Below, one piece after another: positions 11,336-24,341 of a stretch of 64,000 nucleotides of DNA. The position numbers and the translations under genes are program-made. This stretch comes from Branchiostoma floridae (Eukaryota; Chordata; Leptocardii; Amphioxiformes; Branchiostomatidae). The notes under the pieces were generated by a model, which searched no databases, was not told the origin of the DNA, and was given only the letters and a program-made list of their open reading frames with translations. The stretch spans positions 27,528,393 through 27,592,392 of the forward strand of contig NC_049979.1 in the NCBI RefSeq assembly GCF_000003815.2, read 5' to 3'. Position 1 is the stretch's first letter; every line of letters starts with the position of its first letter.

Positions 11336-14300
11336 AATTGTATCGACCTTCAATGTTAACTCCTCAAAGTTAAACTATTTTCCTGTAGAATTTCACCATT
11401 CTTTTGTGTATTCTGGTGTGTTCCGGAAAACAGTCCGACCCTATAGACTACCAGTATCAATCTGAATCATAAGAAAAAAATCTGAAAGTTACTGAAACTT
11501 CTCATTGTGTGTGTCAATCTCAGTAAGACACCCCGACAGCTATAAGTATAAGGCTGAGCAAAATTAATCTTGTGTTCCAAGTTACAGCCTTGAAAAAATT
11601 TGGCTAATTTAGTACTAGATAAGGATCCTCTTTATCTTATGGCGGATTTCGGATGAAGTGATCCAACAAGTGCAGTTCTACGATGTTAATCTGGTATTTT
11701 TAGCATTTGCTCAAATGCACCATTGAGAGCCCTTATGTTGGGAAACTATTCTTTATTGTTATCATAACTCAGATCGAAAATTCTATGTCCATAACAAAGG
11801 CAGACTTAGGGCAGGTTTTTGCTCGAGTCGGTCAGGTAACAGGAAACACATAATTTTTCCCCAGGCCTAATCCATCACCAGTAGTAACATGTGGTCACGT
11901 GGGTCACAACTATATATACTTCACTACCTGTACCAACTGACAGGTGTTTTATACATGTTGTAACCACAGGTCATAATTTGAGGAAAATTAAAAACTGGTG
12001 CATGGAAAAGAGCTGCCATTCTGCACATTAATAACTCTGTCTCATTCTCAACACAAATATTGTGAGATACTACGCAATAAAACGCTATTTTAACGATATA
12101 ATGGCCTGCCTATCGTGTAGAACTTTTCGGGACAATTTTTTCGGCCCACCACCCCTGCGTACGTACGTTCACCAGTTATAACCAGTTATAATCGGTAAAC
12201 TTACCATTTTGTTCTAGAAGTTGTAGACCAGGATTATCCTCCGCTACTAAACTCTGTAGAAAGTCTCTTTACCTGTTAAAAACTCGCGGCGCTAGTACGT
12301 AATGCCGCCTCAAGTCGTCACGAAAACTCCGTCCAACTTCACCCCTGATCTGCCATCATGCCCTCAGCAACGTTCCCTTACACGCCAATATAAATGCCTT
12401 ATGAGAAACTGAAGATTTCATTTCTCATGTCATATGTACAAAAACTAAGCAAAAACGTAAGATAAATTACATCACAAACTTTATAAAAGGTATTTCCGCT
12501 GAGTTTATGGTTTGTTTGTTGTCATATGTTGTGCATAAACAATTAATTAGGGTAACAGATTATGAGACGTGAGGGGTCTTGTCCCACCGGTGCTGACTTT
12601 ATTTGTGGACCAGGAGAGTGACGTCACTTGGCAACATAAGCAAACCCCGAGTCGTTCCCTCGAGTAATCACGACGTTACTTTACACTACAACAAACCAAA
12701 GACCAATGAAAAACCGTTGGACTCCCGCACATGTGTATTTTTCTATTCCACGTAAACATTCTTGTGTATTCCAGACTAATTGTGCATCATAATTGAAGCG
12801 AGGTGATAAGTAGCCTGTGTTTAGACAATCGCTGCGCTGCAAGGGGCTAATTGACCCGCCGGGTCATTTGGGCGGGTCGCTAGGGGCGTGATTAGTCAGG
12901 TATAATAGCACCTCCTTGGACCAAGGACGTTACATGTACATGTATATAGAAGCTTGGATCAAGGACGTTGGACTGACACACTTTGACTCCGAAAAAAATG
13001 CCTCAAATGTACAGAAGAAGAAAAACTACGAAGAAGCAACAGGTTAACGTTACAACGTTAAGTCAAGTTGCCACATTTGGTGTGCATGCAATTTCATGAA
13101 AAACTTCCCAGTCAGGAATCGAATTTTCTTCATTTTTCACAATCAGGTACTGCCTCGTTTACTGTGAAATCACCCATTGATTTTGGCACTTTGAAATGGA
13201 CGCTTAGGAAGGAATCTCTGCACCAAATCTCCTTGTAATTATGAAGTGGCTATAAACGCTATGCGCTAGTCCCTTGACCTCCAGGTCGTTGGGGAAAAGG
13301 TAGTAATGCAGATAGACAGCTGTCTCTAGGCTAGTCGATTTTTAATATCTCAGGTAAAATAAAGTAATTAAATCGGCGAATACACTCACGGCGAACCGCT
13401 GTTAAGGTAACATAAGCGTTTTTAATGTAACGTTAACTTCCTTCATAATAGCCAAAATAGCTTTTACGAACTTGGTATGGTCATCAAAAGTTATTTTCAA
13501 AACTTGGATAAGGCCTGCAATATCTTTTTTGTGTTTGTGCAAAAGTGATGGAAAGAAGTCACAAATAGGGCATTTATAACAAGCCTTTATTAATCCGCTA
13601 TACTCTCAAATTCTCGGCAAATCTCTGACGTAAACATTCGCGCTCTGTGGACTGTCGCCACTTACACGCCTCCGGTGTATCTAAGGGTACAAACCTGAAT
13701 GGGTTTTTCAAATTGCTTTTTGGGACTAGCTACCTTGTAAACCACAAGAAAAATAGCCAATAGAAATGTCAAGCTAATTATGGATCGATCCAAATAAAGT
13801 CAAAATCAAAATAGACGGGTCATATTTGTTTACACAACAGAGGACAAAAACAGGGATGATTGAAGCCCTTTGAGTTTGAGTGACTTTTATTTCGCGTCCA
13901 ACGTCATATCATGCACATGTCCTGTACAAATAAAACGATAATATGAAAGAGGCCAAGGTAAAGGCAAGTGTAAGACTGTCTCCTTTCAAACTGTAGGTGC
14001 CAAAAGCAGTACAGGATGAGCAGAAAGGGAATCTCAGCAGATTTAAGTAAATTTGCAACATCTATCTCGGCTGGTCAGTACTGCAGTGCATTACGTATTT
14101 CAGTCGACATTATGCCATTATCTTTTGTAACAAGTTTGAGTTTTACCTTCCAACTTTATTATCGCAGGAGATGTAGGTTGCGTTGGCGTTTCAATACATA
14201 TGAAAGAAGTTCTACCTAAATTGCTAATTAATCATGCAAAACTATTGTTACTTAGAAAAATAACAACATAAAATTGGAATATATCAGGTAAAGAACTTTG

Positions 14301-14338
14301 CTAATCAAGTTTCTGCAAATTAACCTGAGGTGTATAGG

Positions 14339-14425
14339 GTGTCATGACATAAGGCTGGGTCATTTGCCATAAGTGCAAAATAAAATTACTGAGTGAGCGG
14401 AGCAAATGACCAGGCCTTATGACAC
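14339..14425. repeat. Hairpin repeat
   Basis: gtgtcatgacataaggctgg at 14339 is mirrored by the reverse complement at 14402-14425 (gcaaatgaccaggccttatg onward). Arms are about 25 bp, with a spacer of about 35 bp. Confidence 0.65.
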
Positions 14426-15418
14426 AATATACGTGTACATTGAGAAACAGGGGGTCATCGGCATTATCATACAGCCTATCGAAACTGACCCACAAAAAAG
14501 ATACAAATTCCTGTGAGACACGTGGTTCGTTTAATACTACACAAGTAAAACATTTGTCCGTTTGTAAGAAATACAGTCAAAAACTTACAATTGTGCTTCA
14601 CTTTGAATCCAAAATTTCCGCAGAAAATATTCCGTAACTAAGCAGTCTTGGCATATCAAATCTTTTTCAAAATCTCTTGTAGGTATTCTACTCTACTCTA
14701 CTCTACTCATTGCCTTCAGCTCGGGTATACGTATCTCTCTTTCTGATTGGTCAATGTCCATACAAAGGCTTACAGTAGGGATGTATGAGTATGCTATTGT
14801 AATAACAGACAACTTAAGATTTTTCATTCACAACTTGAGGTAATCTCCTAGCAGATCTTGCGGTGGTTTAAGACAGTAAAATAGGAGGAAGAAGTTTAGC
14901 CGGCAGAGGAGTTTTCTTCCACCGATTAGGCACTTCTATGACATTCTGGTGTTATAACTGATATGACATGTGGACTTCTGATCCATCGACATTATTACAT
15001 TGTAGACAGTTAATATTGCTACAAGTACAAGCAAGCAAAAGCTAAATTGGGATACACATGTACTTGGTTTGAGCCATGCAAAAAAATATATTCTTTAGCC
15101 TCTTAGCCTGGTGTGTCCCAAGTCCTTTAGTCAAAACATCTTTTTAAATGTTGTCTCAAAGTAATTATAACAGCAACTTGTGGAGACTATTACAGTTAGA
15201 CTTGGCTTATCTCTCTTTTACAATAACTGAATGATAAATTTTAAAGCTTGTCGTACAAACTGAAAACCTACATGAAACAGTGCATTTAGGTATGTTTTCT
15301 CTTGTTTACAAAGTCACAAATAACAAAGAGTGACTGGGGCATCATAGTTTCATCCAGATTGTATACACAATGACATATACCTTTGTAACATAAAATGTTA
15401 TTGCTGTGAACTCCACAA

Positions 15419-18400
15419 TTATTCAGGTAATATAATTTCACAGGAAGATACTGCTGCACCTCCCTGAAACTGACTAGGCACCCAATGGTCTAATGTGGTT
15501 ACTGTAGCCATCGTGGCTTGATCCTCTACCAACTGTGCCGAGCTGGCAGTATTCTGTCCTGTGGAGTTCTGATCACCACCAATGATAATGAATGTAGTGT
15601 GACTGTCTCTGTCCCCAGCACCACTGTCTGTCACCACCCCATCAATGGCACTTAGTATCTCCTCTTCTTCACACTTTTGGGCTCTCGAACTATCCCCCGC
15701 TGACATTGTGAAGGGATGACTGGGTGTGGGCTCTTGTGTTAAAGTTGTGACGGGGTCCCTTTGCCCTCTTTTTCTTCCACGTCTTGGAGACTTACTCCAC
15801 CCAGCACTGCCGCCAAGGTTGCCATCAGCCTTTGTTTCAGTTGAGTTTCCCTCCCCAGTTGCACTTGCTGGGAAGTACTTGTCGAAAAGGTCCGGATGCA
15901 GCCGCCGAAAGTGTCTCCGTAGCGTGTGGCTGTAAGTCATGACCTGTCCGCACACCGGACACATCTTATTGCGAATGCCGTTGTGGACAGCGTCCTCGTG
16001 AATTTGTAGGACGGCACTGCGTAGGAACTTCTTACCGCAGTACCTGCACGACTTTCCCTCATTCAGGTGCGTACGTCGCATGTGTAAGCGCAGGGTGTCG
16101 CTGTGCTGGAAGGTCTTCCCACAGGCCTCACACTGGAACTCTTTACTACTGTTGTGGCTCTCTAGATGCTTGCGCAGGTTGATTTTCTGATTAAACGCCC
16201 TCCCGCACAGGTGGCACACATGCTTTTTGATATTCAAATGGATTGAGATATGCTGCTTGAGGGAGGCTTGAATTTTGAAGGACTTGCCACAGTACATGCA
16301 CAGATGGGGGTGATCACCCGTGTGAACGGACATATGAATGACCAGCTCTGCCTTTCTCTTGAAGTCCTTACTGCAGACGTCGCACTTGAACTTCCTGACA
16401 TTCATGTGAACTTGTTCTTTGTGCCGTTTCATAAGATTCTGCCCGGCAAAATACTTGCCGCAAATGTCACACTCGCTGGTCAGAATCTCCAGCCTTGCCT
16501 CTAGCACTATGTCACCCTTATGAGTTGCGAGATGATCTTCGTAACCCTTGCGGTACATCATCTCTTTCTGACACACTGGGCATTGGTAAGGAAATCGCTG
16601 GTGAACTTTCACAAGATGTTTGCTTAAGACCCTTGTCTTCCTCATTGGACAATCGCAAAGGGGGCAGGTTATCACTCCGTCTTGATAGAAGTGCTTGTCC
16701 GTGTGCTGACGTAACTGCCGGTCTGTGAAAAACTCTCCTGGGCAGAACTTGCACTTGAAGATACATTCGACTTTCTTATGTTTCTTCAGATGGTAGTTGA
16801 GCGCCTTTTCTGGCATCCCGGTTCCACATAGAGTACACACAATTGTTGTTGGTCCAGCATCATCCCTGGGTATTTCGCACAGCTTAGTAAGTTGGTCGTG
16901 CTCTTCGAAATGCTTCCACAGATGATACATGCCGTCCTGCGTACGATACTCACAGTGTGGACAACCCAACCACTCCCCTGGACCAGAGTGCTGCAGAGCT
17001 CGATGATTTCTCAAGGCAGACTTACTCATGAACCTAACCTTGCAAAGCTCACAGCTGAAGAATGTCTTGGCTGTAGACATCTTGCATTTCTTAATATGAG
17101 TGCACAGGTGACTGACTGACTGGCATACTACTGCGCACATTGGGCATTTGTGTTTCTGTTCTGTGTCAGAGCGTTCTTCTTCTAGATGACTTATCAACTC
17201 TTCTAAGTTGACTTTAGACTTCCACGGAATGTTTGTGGAAAGTTTGTGGGTTTGCAGATGGTTTAGTAGAGCATCCTTCTGATCAAATGTCTTTGAGCAT
17301 CCTGGGCAACTAAAGTCCTGTGTCACTTCATCATTATGAGCTAGAACATGCTGGCGAATGGCATTGTCAGGTTGTGCTTTGCCACACACTGTACACTGGT
17401 ACACATCCTGACCAGCATGGCTACTAAGATGGTTGGCTAGGCTTTCAGTTGTGCCGAAGAAAGAGCTACATATATCACAAACAAATACACCCGTCCCAAG
17501 TTGTGGCCCCTCTTCACTACGTGCGTGCGTTCTGTATTCGTGCCACCGAAGCCTCAAGATGCTAGGAAATCGGAGCCCACATGCTTTGCAGTCTACTTGG
17601 CACGCACGATTCCTGACCATCAGATGCTCTTCCAATCCGTGTACAGTGCTGAAACCCTTCTGACAGGATCCACATTCTACCGATGAGGGTACAAGGTTTG
17701 CCAAGTCAGCTACGGATGAAGGACTAATCTTATGCAGCTTCTGATAGTGTCGGAGAAGTTTTGCTTTGTCTGTGAATGGAGAGTTACAGGTCTTACAGAA
17801 AACCATGGCTCCTTTAGGCACTGATCCTTCCTCATGCAACTCTGACATGTGCTTGGACAAAGCACTTTCTGTAGGCAGTGTCAAGTCGCAGTGACTACAC
17901 CATTGCTGCTCCAGTGTAGCCAGGACAATGGACTCCAGGTCTGTAATGGTAGGGTCTTCACATAACGTATTGCTTTGTTTTCCTTCTGGTTCCTCCTTGC
18001 GACTCTTACCACATTCCTCCGCCTGATGTACGCGCAGGCTGGAGAGTCTGTAAAAGGTTTCATTACACTGTGAACAGGTCGCCCTGCACTTGCCTTGGCT
18101 GCTACGCAAATGGTCGTCCAGATGTTTGGCGGAGCGAAACGTCTCACAGCAGGTCTCGCACTGATGCCTCTGCTGTGCGCAAACTTCCGTCATGTCGCCT
18201 TTGGTGAATGCAGGCAGCCTGTGTGCTTCATGTATGTGTTTTGTAAGGAGTTTATGAGAAGTGAAGGGAGCTTCACACACGTCACATTGTGGCAAGGCAT
18301 CTGCAACACCTGCTGGCTTCTTTGAGGATGACAATGAATAACCAGAGGGAGAATGAAAGTCTTTCATATGCTTGTTAAAGTTGCCAACGTATACAAATGT

Positions 18401-21219
18401 TTGATCACAGTATGGGCACCATCTCTGGTTGAAGCCCAATGTTGCCTTGAAATCAGGGTTGTGCGCTTGCTTCATGTGCTTACCTAGCCCAGGCGGATTC
18501 CTAAATGTGGCGTCGCACAACATACATTTGACAGAGCGGTGCATATTGCTCTCATGCAACCGTAGCAATGGCAGACTGTTGAAGGTTTCCCGGCATGCCT
18601 TACACGTCATCTTACACTGACCGTTTCTGTCAACAAGATGATCCTGAAGTTGCTTGGGGCCTTGAAGCACCTTCAAACATGTTGGACACTTGTACGTTTT
18701 AGGGATATTAAGAGAAATTGATGTAACACTGTCCGTGTGTATCCCATGTATGTCTTGCACATGCTTCAGCATGGATTTCATGCTGGTAAATGGTGCATCA
18801 CATAGATTACAAATATGCAGCTTTTCCTGCATTGCACTCTTTGTACTTGCACCGATACTGTCAGTCATGCTCCAATCCACCCCATGGTACACCTTCATAT
18901 GCTTGGTGAAGCTTTTCTTCTCTGCAAAGCTTATGTCGCAGTATTGGCACCAGTCTGGTGAATCTGGCTTTCTGTCTTCTCTATTTTCATGGACCTTCTT
19001 CATGTGCTTCCCAAGAGAGTGGACAGTTACAAAAGTCTCCCGGCAAAGTTTACATTCCACCACGGAGTGTCTGTGATATTCATGTAAACGAAGACTAGCA
19101 AAACTCTCGAAAGACTCTCCACATTGTTGGCAACTCATTGTGCACTCTCCCATTCTCTCTTCCAGATGTGCTTGTAACTGTGCTGGCCCTTGGAACTTCT
19201 CGCAACACGTCTCACATTCATGAACCGGGGCAATGGTGGCGTCCATCTGTAAAGCACTTTCTGGGTATACCTTGTGCACTTCCTGTAGATGGGACCGGAG
19301 TGTTCTCCTGAAGGTGAAGGGTGCATCACAGAGATTGCAGAATTCTAGCACTACCGATGATGATGTTCCAATACCCACACCAGTGCCATGATACTTTGTC
19401 ATATGTTTTCTGCAGGCGTCTGAAGACTGAAACGGTTGATCGCAGTACTCGCACCATTTCAGAGCGTCCGAATCTTTCTGCCTTGGAGCGTTGTGGCGAG
19501 ATGTCGTACCAGAAGAGTCGGTCAGTTTTGCTGTCTGGTGTTGGCTCACCTTGTGGAATCGCAAGGAGGGAAGGCTATTGAACCTTTCCTCACAGTCTTG
19601 ACAACTCACCACACACTTTCCTTCCATACGCTTCAGGTGAGCCTGGTGATCCTTAGGACCTGAGAATCCTTCCGAACACGTCTCGCAGACGGACGTCTTC
19701 TGATCTGTGTCCACCTCTCCTTTGTCTTCCAGTCTATGAATTGTAAGCACATGGCTATGAAGAAGTGCCTCACTTGTAAATGGTGCTTGGCACAGCAGGC
19801 ACTTACGTACTGGTTTGTCCGTGTTTAAGACATCATTTTCAACACCATGACAGTCTTTCTGGTGTTCGTAGAAATAGAATGGAAGAAAAACTTCATCGCA
19901 GTAAGAGCACCAGAGCATGTCTTCCTCATTGACTTGTCTTTCTTGTACATGGGTACTAGCATGCATAGACAGGGTACCTGCGTTTGCACATTCTTTGCCA
20001 CAATGTTGGCACGTTAGATTAACATGCTTTTGCTGCTGGTGCACCCTGACTGTAGCTAGGCTGGTAAAGCTTTGGCCACAATCCTGGCAATTTATCCTAC
20101 ATTTCGAACCTGCCTGTTTTACATGATTGTGGAGATCTCTAGGAAGTGAAAACTCACTCTCACAGGTGCCACACTTGTAAGCCTTGCTGTTTGAGTTGTG
20201 AAGGGATAAACAATGCCTTTTCAGCTTCAACGAAGAGCAGAATGGAGTACCGCAATGTTGACAATCTACTGTGGTGACTTGTGCTTGGGCCTTTGTCTCT
20301 TGGCCTGTCAGAAATCCATGGACTATTCTACCGTGTTGATTAAAAGTACCTGTAGAGCTGAATGCCAGGTCACAATGAGCGCACCACATTTGCTCAGCGT
20401 GTTCCAGTTCATACTCCAGTAATTCTGCGCTCTTCTTCTTGCCTCTTCCTTTACGTTTCCTCCTTTTCACGCTCTTCTTTTTGGCTGGTCCATTCAGTTT
20501 CCTTCTCTTTGTGGCGACTGTAGGTTCCTCATTGGTATCGCTTTCGATGTTGTCGGCCCATTCGTCACTTTCGTCCTGTACTTCATCGTCCCAATTTTGA
20601 GGTTCTGTGCATTTCAGCTCTTCAGCATCATATAGTGCATGGTGGATACTATGATGAAGTAGCAGCTCGCTATTCTTAGCAAAGCGGTCATGACAGATAT
20701 GGCAGACGAAAGACTTAATAGAAGACCTCCTGGGTCTTTTACTTCCCTGCTCTACCTTATCTGGATGCTCTTTCTCTATATGTTCTTGTAAAACATTTTC
20801 ATTCTCGAATATCTCAGAGCATCCTGCACACGGAATCGGAGAGTGTGTCTTCTCCTCTTTTATCTTGTTGGTGTTCACCTTTTTTGCTCTGGTGACACTT
20901 TTACCATTGGTCAAGGTTGATGCTTTCTTTTTACTTTGACCTCGACTTTTACCTCGCTTTATTGTTGGACCGTTAAGTGGGTCTGCTGCTGCCCTTTTGA
21001 TTACATTTTCTTGTACTTCCCAATGAGTGACCTTCTTTGATTGGTGGAAATCAGATTCTGGTGATTTAGATTGTCCTAGAGATGTGTCTATTTCATTTGT
21101 GATGCCTTCCTGTTCTGCCGTCTTGTTAACTGTGGATGTTGTGCTGCGCTTGTTAGCCTTAGGCTGAACTGGCGTTGCACCACTCTCCTTGTCTGGGGGA
21201 ACCACTAGGGTTGACCCAC
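15419..21219 (-). CDS. PRDM15-like: PRDM15-like, last exon: ~46 zinc fingers
   Basis: A single 5801-nt exon, acceptor ttcatag at 21221-21220, TAA at 15421-15419. The first 230 residues are Lys/Arg-rich with acidic patches and likely nuclear signals (KRRKRKGRGKKK). Fingers 3-29 follow a five-finger cycle: a WCxxC finger, a C-x-LC-x-APFT finger, a C2HC finger with terminal Cys, a C-x-x-C-x-E-x-F-x-SL finger, and a short C-x-LC finger. From about finger 30 the array becomes ordinary C2H2 with some TGD/HP-like linkers. The C-terminal 150 residues are Ser/Thr/Gly-rich and acidic. An in-frame ATG above the acceptor (to 21265) lies in the intron and is not used. Confidence 0.9.
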
Positions 21220-24090
21220 CTATGAAGCAAGGGAAAACATACATACATGTTTGCGATTGCAACATATATACCTTTCAATTCACACAATGACAGCAAAAAG
21301 TTTTCTGCTTTTCAAACAACAAAATCAATTACTATACCAGCAAAGAACTGTAATAACTCACCCCGAGACAGGTGCCCTCCAGGTGTCAGCAGGTGATGTC
21401 CCATTTTCTTGGCATAACTGGGAGCATACCACACCTTCAACTCTCCACCAATGGGAATATCCTAAAAATGAGGGAGAGTTCTCAAGATCAACATCCACTC
21501 TCTACAGACAGTACATACATGTATATACCGGTACGTAGCCTCATCAGGTTGGCACATTGTATGTAACCTGAAGTATGCATTATGAAGACAGCTGACAAGA
21601 GTAGTTGCCAAAACATGGCTGTTGTTCCCCTTATAGTTCCTAGTGGGACATAGGCCAGCAAGCTGTTTCTGTAGCAGGGAATACATCTACAGAGAGGGGT
21701 TGCTAGCCCTTCCCCTCTTAATATGCTTGAAGCACGCCTTTGAACACAGAACACCCATTTTGAAAGATTGTATAACCAAACCAAGATGTCCTGACCATGG
21801 CACTCAATTTAGGGTCTCTAAGTTTCAAACTACATGTAATTGGAACCAGGAGCTCAACTGTGAAAGCAGTTAACAGTTGAGCCACAGGGACATCCCATGC
21901 AAACATGGAGGGAGAGTTAAAATGAACTACCAATACTGTAGAAGCTAAGCAAAGAAATAAAATTGAAGCCACATCATCAGCAGGTTGTACCTTTTGTGTA
22001 AGAAAGAACACGTTTGTCCCTTTCTGGTAGGCCAGTAGGTTCTGCTCTGTGCCCAGTGTAGCTGGACGGACAAACTTCATCCAGTTGCAGGCTTCATCGT
22101 CTGTGGTATCCAGGTACAGGTAACTACCATCTGGGCTGAACACCTGAGGAAAAGACAAGTTTCATATGTAGCGCAAAAGTAGAAATTAAATGCTGTAGAA
22201 CACAAGCTTTAGAAAAGGCTGGCCACACTACAATTAGATCATGGTGAAGTTAAAATAAATGGTGATAATTTGGTAACTAGTGCAAGTGCACAATCTGCCC
22301 CATTGCCGAACTAAAAGACTATGGAAAAGCACAATACTATAGTACAAAGTTTGAGACAAATACAACAAAAACACCACCTCAAAACAGATGTGAGGAGGCA
22401 TAGATACATACACAACAAAGATAGTCTTCTGCTAGTTCTTACAATGGTGACAGAAAATTTCTATGTTGAAACTAAATGAAAGTCAATAGATTTTAACCTT
22501 CAGTGGAAAGACTTGTTTTCCATGTGGAGCAGATTGAACTCTCTTGGCCTCCACTGGTCCAAACTGCATTCTTTCACTCAAAGGTACTCTGGCAAATACA
22601 CCTTCTGCACCATCTGAGGATAGAAGAAAAGCATATGTCATCTTTTGTCATGGTAAGGGGACATGACAGCAATTCAATCCTCTATTAGGCAAAACTGACT
22701 TGATTCTACAGACGACATTGTTGGGAAACTCCAAAACAGATGCAGGCACAGGCAAAAAAAGGTCCCAAAGCACCAGGCCAATGATCAAGAATGTTGTACA
22801 AAACATGTATCAGACATACAGAACATGAGAATGGTATAACAAAAACAGCCAGTTTACACCCTTTTCTTCATCATCAGGAGGTACCATATACTTTCAAACT
22901 ACTAGCATATTCATTCTCCTTGACATACATATTTTAGCATTGTTGATATAACGCTTGTGGCAGAAAGGTCAGGAAGCTTCCTTGTTTTTATCCCTTTCCC
23001 TTTTATCAAAGTGCTCAATGCATCTCCTTAAACATAGGACTCCCATTTCACATCCCTTCCGAAGAACGGCACAGCCCCTCCCGAGATATCCTGACTCTGC
23101 GACTTACACTGGGATGCTGGTAATTGGAAAAAGCTCAACTGTGAGAGCTTCTACCAGTTGAGCCGCAGGGACATCTCACACATTTTAGAAGGAGACATCT
23201 AAAACCCGACTGACCTGTTGTGTTCTGAATGGCCAGTCCCTTGGGAAGGGAGGCTCGAGCACGAGACTGAACCTCAGAGTCTTCCATGGTCTGGATGGGT
23301 CCCAGATTTGGACACACTGCATCATCTTCGTATGTGCCACAGAAGTCACACCCTAGGTTTAGATAATGTACAACACACACAGATGTGGACAATCTGTGAA
23401 TAATGTCCTCAGGTTGGTAGATCATTGAATTTTGAAGGTAACTCTCACATTTCTTACTGCAGTTCCATTTAGCACCACTAGGTAGAGCTGCAGTATTTGA
23501 ACTTTTGGTCCAACATGGAAAGTTGCATAACACCTAGGGGAGAAGTTGTTTGGAAATTTTTGTCATTATTTTGTATCGGATCAAAAGGTTAGAAAAATTA
23601 CACATAAAGGCGACACCAATTTCATTTCTTTTTTTTTTTTTTACTTTTGAAGGGAATGAATGAACAGACAAAATGAAAACAAACCCATGGCATCTGTGAA
23701 AGACCCAAGAATGAGACGGGCAAATCCAAGAATTAATTTGTTGTGACATGTCTGTGATTCCCAGTGGCATTTCAATACTGTCCAGACAGTAACCAACAGT
23801 AGCAAGAAGTCATAGCAAGCCTATTATTAGTAAGTACTTGTCAGTTAAAGGGGTGAAAGTAAAGCTGATTTACTAAATGTCAATATTAAATGACTCATTG
23901 AAATGTGACAGTCAGTACCTGCTAACTTGATTTACCGACAAGTCACATGTCAGCACTGATAGTTTGCTGATGTGGTTCCATTCTAAAGTGACCAAAAGTT
24001 ACCAAAGTCACGTTGTGCATGTATGTTACATTTTATGAGCAAAACCAAGTAATAGAAGACTAACTTACAGAAGCGGTCATCTTCATCCAT
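15419..24090 (-). CDS. PRDM15-like: PRDM15-like PR-domain zinc finger protein (gene span, 2109 aa)
   Basis: Six coding exons (24069-24090, 23215-23352, 22498-22613, 21991-22143, 21362-21461, 15419-21219) join in frame to 6330 nt. The protein opens MDEDDRFWCDFCG with the short Cys-rich knuckle that precedes the PR domain in vertebrate PRDM15. A PR/SET-like domain follows (residues about 45-165) with DGAEGVFARV, FGPVEAKRV, CNWMKFVRPA, QNLLAYQKG and ELKVWYAPSYAKKMG. The huge last exon holds a basic region and about 46 C2H2 or C2HC fingers, ending MCPVCGQVM...RRHFRRLHPD as in the family. The role expected from the family is sequence-specific nuclear transcription control. Vertebrate PRDM15 has far fewer fingers; here a five-finger module has multiplied. 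The start is supported by phase: exon 1 ends mid-codon and completes the Trp of FWCDFCG. I judge PRDM15 the closest relative; PRDM10 is less likely. Confidence 0.88.
21362..21461 (-). CDS. PRDM15-like: PRDM15-like, exon 5 (end of PR domain)
   Basis: Acceptor tttttag, donor cggg/gtgagt, 100 nt, phase 0 in and 1 out. Encodes DIPIGGELKVWYAPSYAKKM, the C-terminal signature of PR domains. Confidence 0.87.
21711..21905 (-). mobile_element. tRNA-derived SINE-like copy in a PRDM15-like intron
   Basis: On the minus strand it reads gatgtccctgtggctcaac..., with an A-box-like tggctcaactg followed by a B-box-like ggttccaatta about 50 bp later. A diverged second copy lies at 23035-23185 in the same orientation. 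Confidence 0.5.
21991..22143 (-). CDS. PRDM15-like: PRDM15-like, exon 4 (PR domain)
   Basis: Acceptor cctcag, donor aaag/gtacaa, 153 nt, phase 0 both sides. Encodes CNWMKFVRPA and QNLLAYQKGTNVFF. Confidence 0.87.
22498..22613 (-). CDS. PRDM15-like: PRDM15-like, exon 3 (PR domain)
   Basis: Acceptor cctcag, donor gaag/gttaaa, 116 nt, phase 1 in and 0 out. Encodes DGAEGVFARVPLSERMQFGP. Confidence 0.85.
23035..23185 (-). mobile_element. Second copy of the same SINE-like repeat
   Basis: Shares the pattern gatgtccctgcggctcaact...aattaccagca...ctgggaggg-type body with 21711-21905. It is intronic with no coding content. Confidence 0.5.
23215..23352 (-). CDS. PRDM15-like: PRDM15-like, exon 2 (Cys knuckle, start of PR region)
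   Basis: Acceptor aacctag, donor acag/gtcagt, 138 nt. Encodes WCDFCGTYEDDAVCPNLGP and QSRARASLP, the CxxC...C pattern that precedes the PR domain. Confidence 0.85.
24069..24090 (-). CDS. PRDM15-like: PRDM15-like, coding exon 1
   Basis: ATG at 24090-24088, 22 nt, donor ttct/gtaagt, phase 1. The exon extends upstream as 5' UTR to an acceptor at 24131. Confidence 0.82.
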
Positions 24091-24341
24091 AGTGACAGCT
24101 CGTGCTGGTTGGCTTGTTCACCGCAACTTTACTGTATTAATAAAGGGTACAAGTCATTTCTCTACTAGTATGATCTTTGCAGATGTGATAAGTCATACAC
24201 TCTTTTACAAAGATAACGGTTACATTTGTAAAATTTTATGGTAAGTAACATCCCAGTTTTTTTCAATCTAGATGTGCATGTACTGTAAATCATACAACAT
24301 AGATAATAGCATGAAAGCTCATCTGTGTTGACGTAGTACAT

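Larger units (their letters stand above)
9971..15418. other. Intergenic region between the 287-aa gene and the PRDM15-like gene
   Basis: No exon chain is supported on either strand. It holds the probable promoter of the 287-aa gene (9971-10200), a MITE (10680-11105), a 24-bp perfect palindrome (11312-11335), isolated splice-donor-like sites near 12205 (minus) and 13041 (plus) that connect to nothing, a hairpin (14339-14425) and a (tactc)n run at about 14690-14708. The 3' UTR of the PRDM15-like gene presumably occupies part of 14900-15418. Confidence 0.5.

Noticed and set aside
12205-12285. Minus-strand exon-like segment ending ATG/gtaagt
   Set aside because: A good donor, but the coding start of the 287-aa gene is already satisfied at 9970 and no acceptor chain supports a longer transcript. 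It may be a 5' UTR exon.
12998-13042. Possible plus-strand first exon (MPQMYRRRKTTKKQQ then a GT)
   Set aside because: The donor (cag/gttaac) is weak and no downstream plus-strand exon could be linked.
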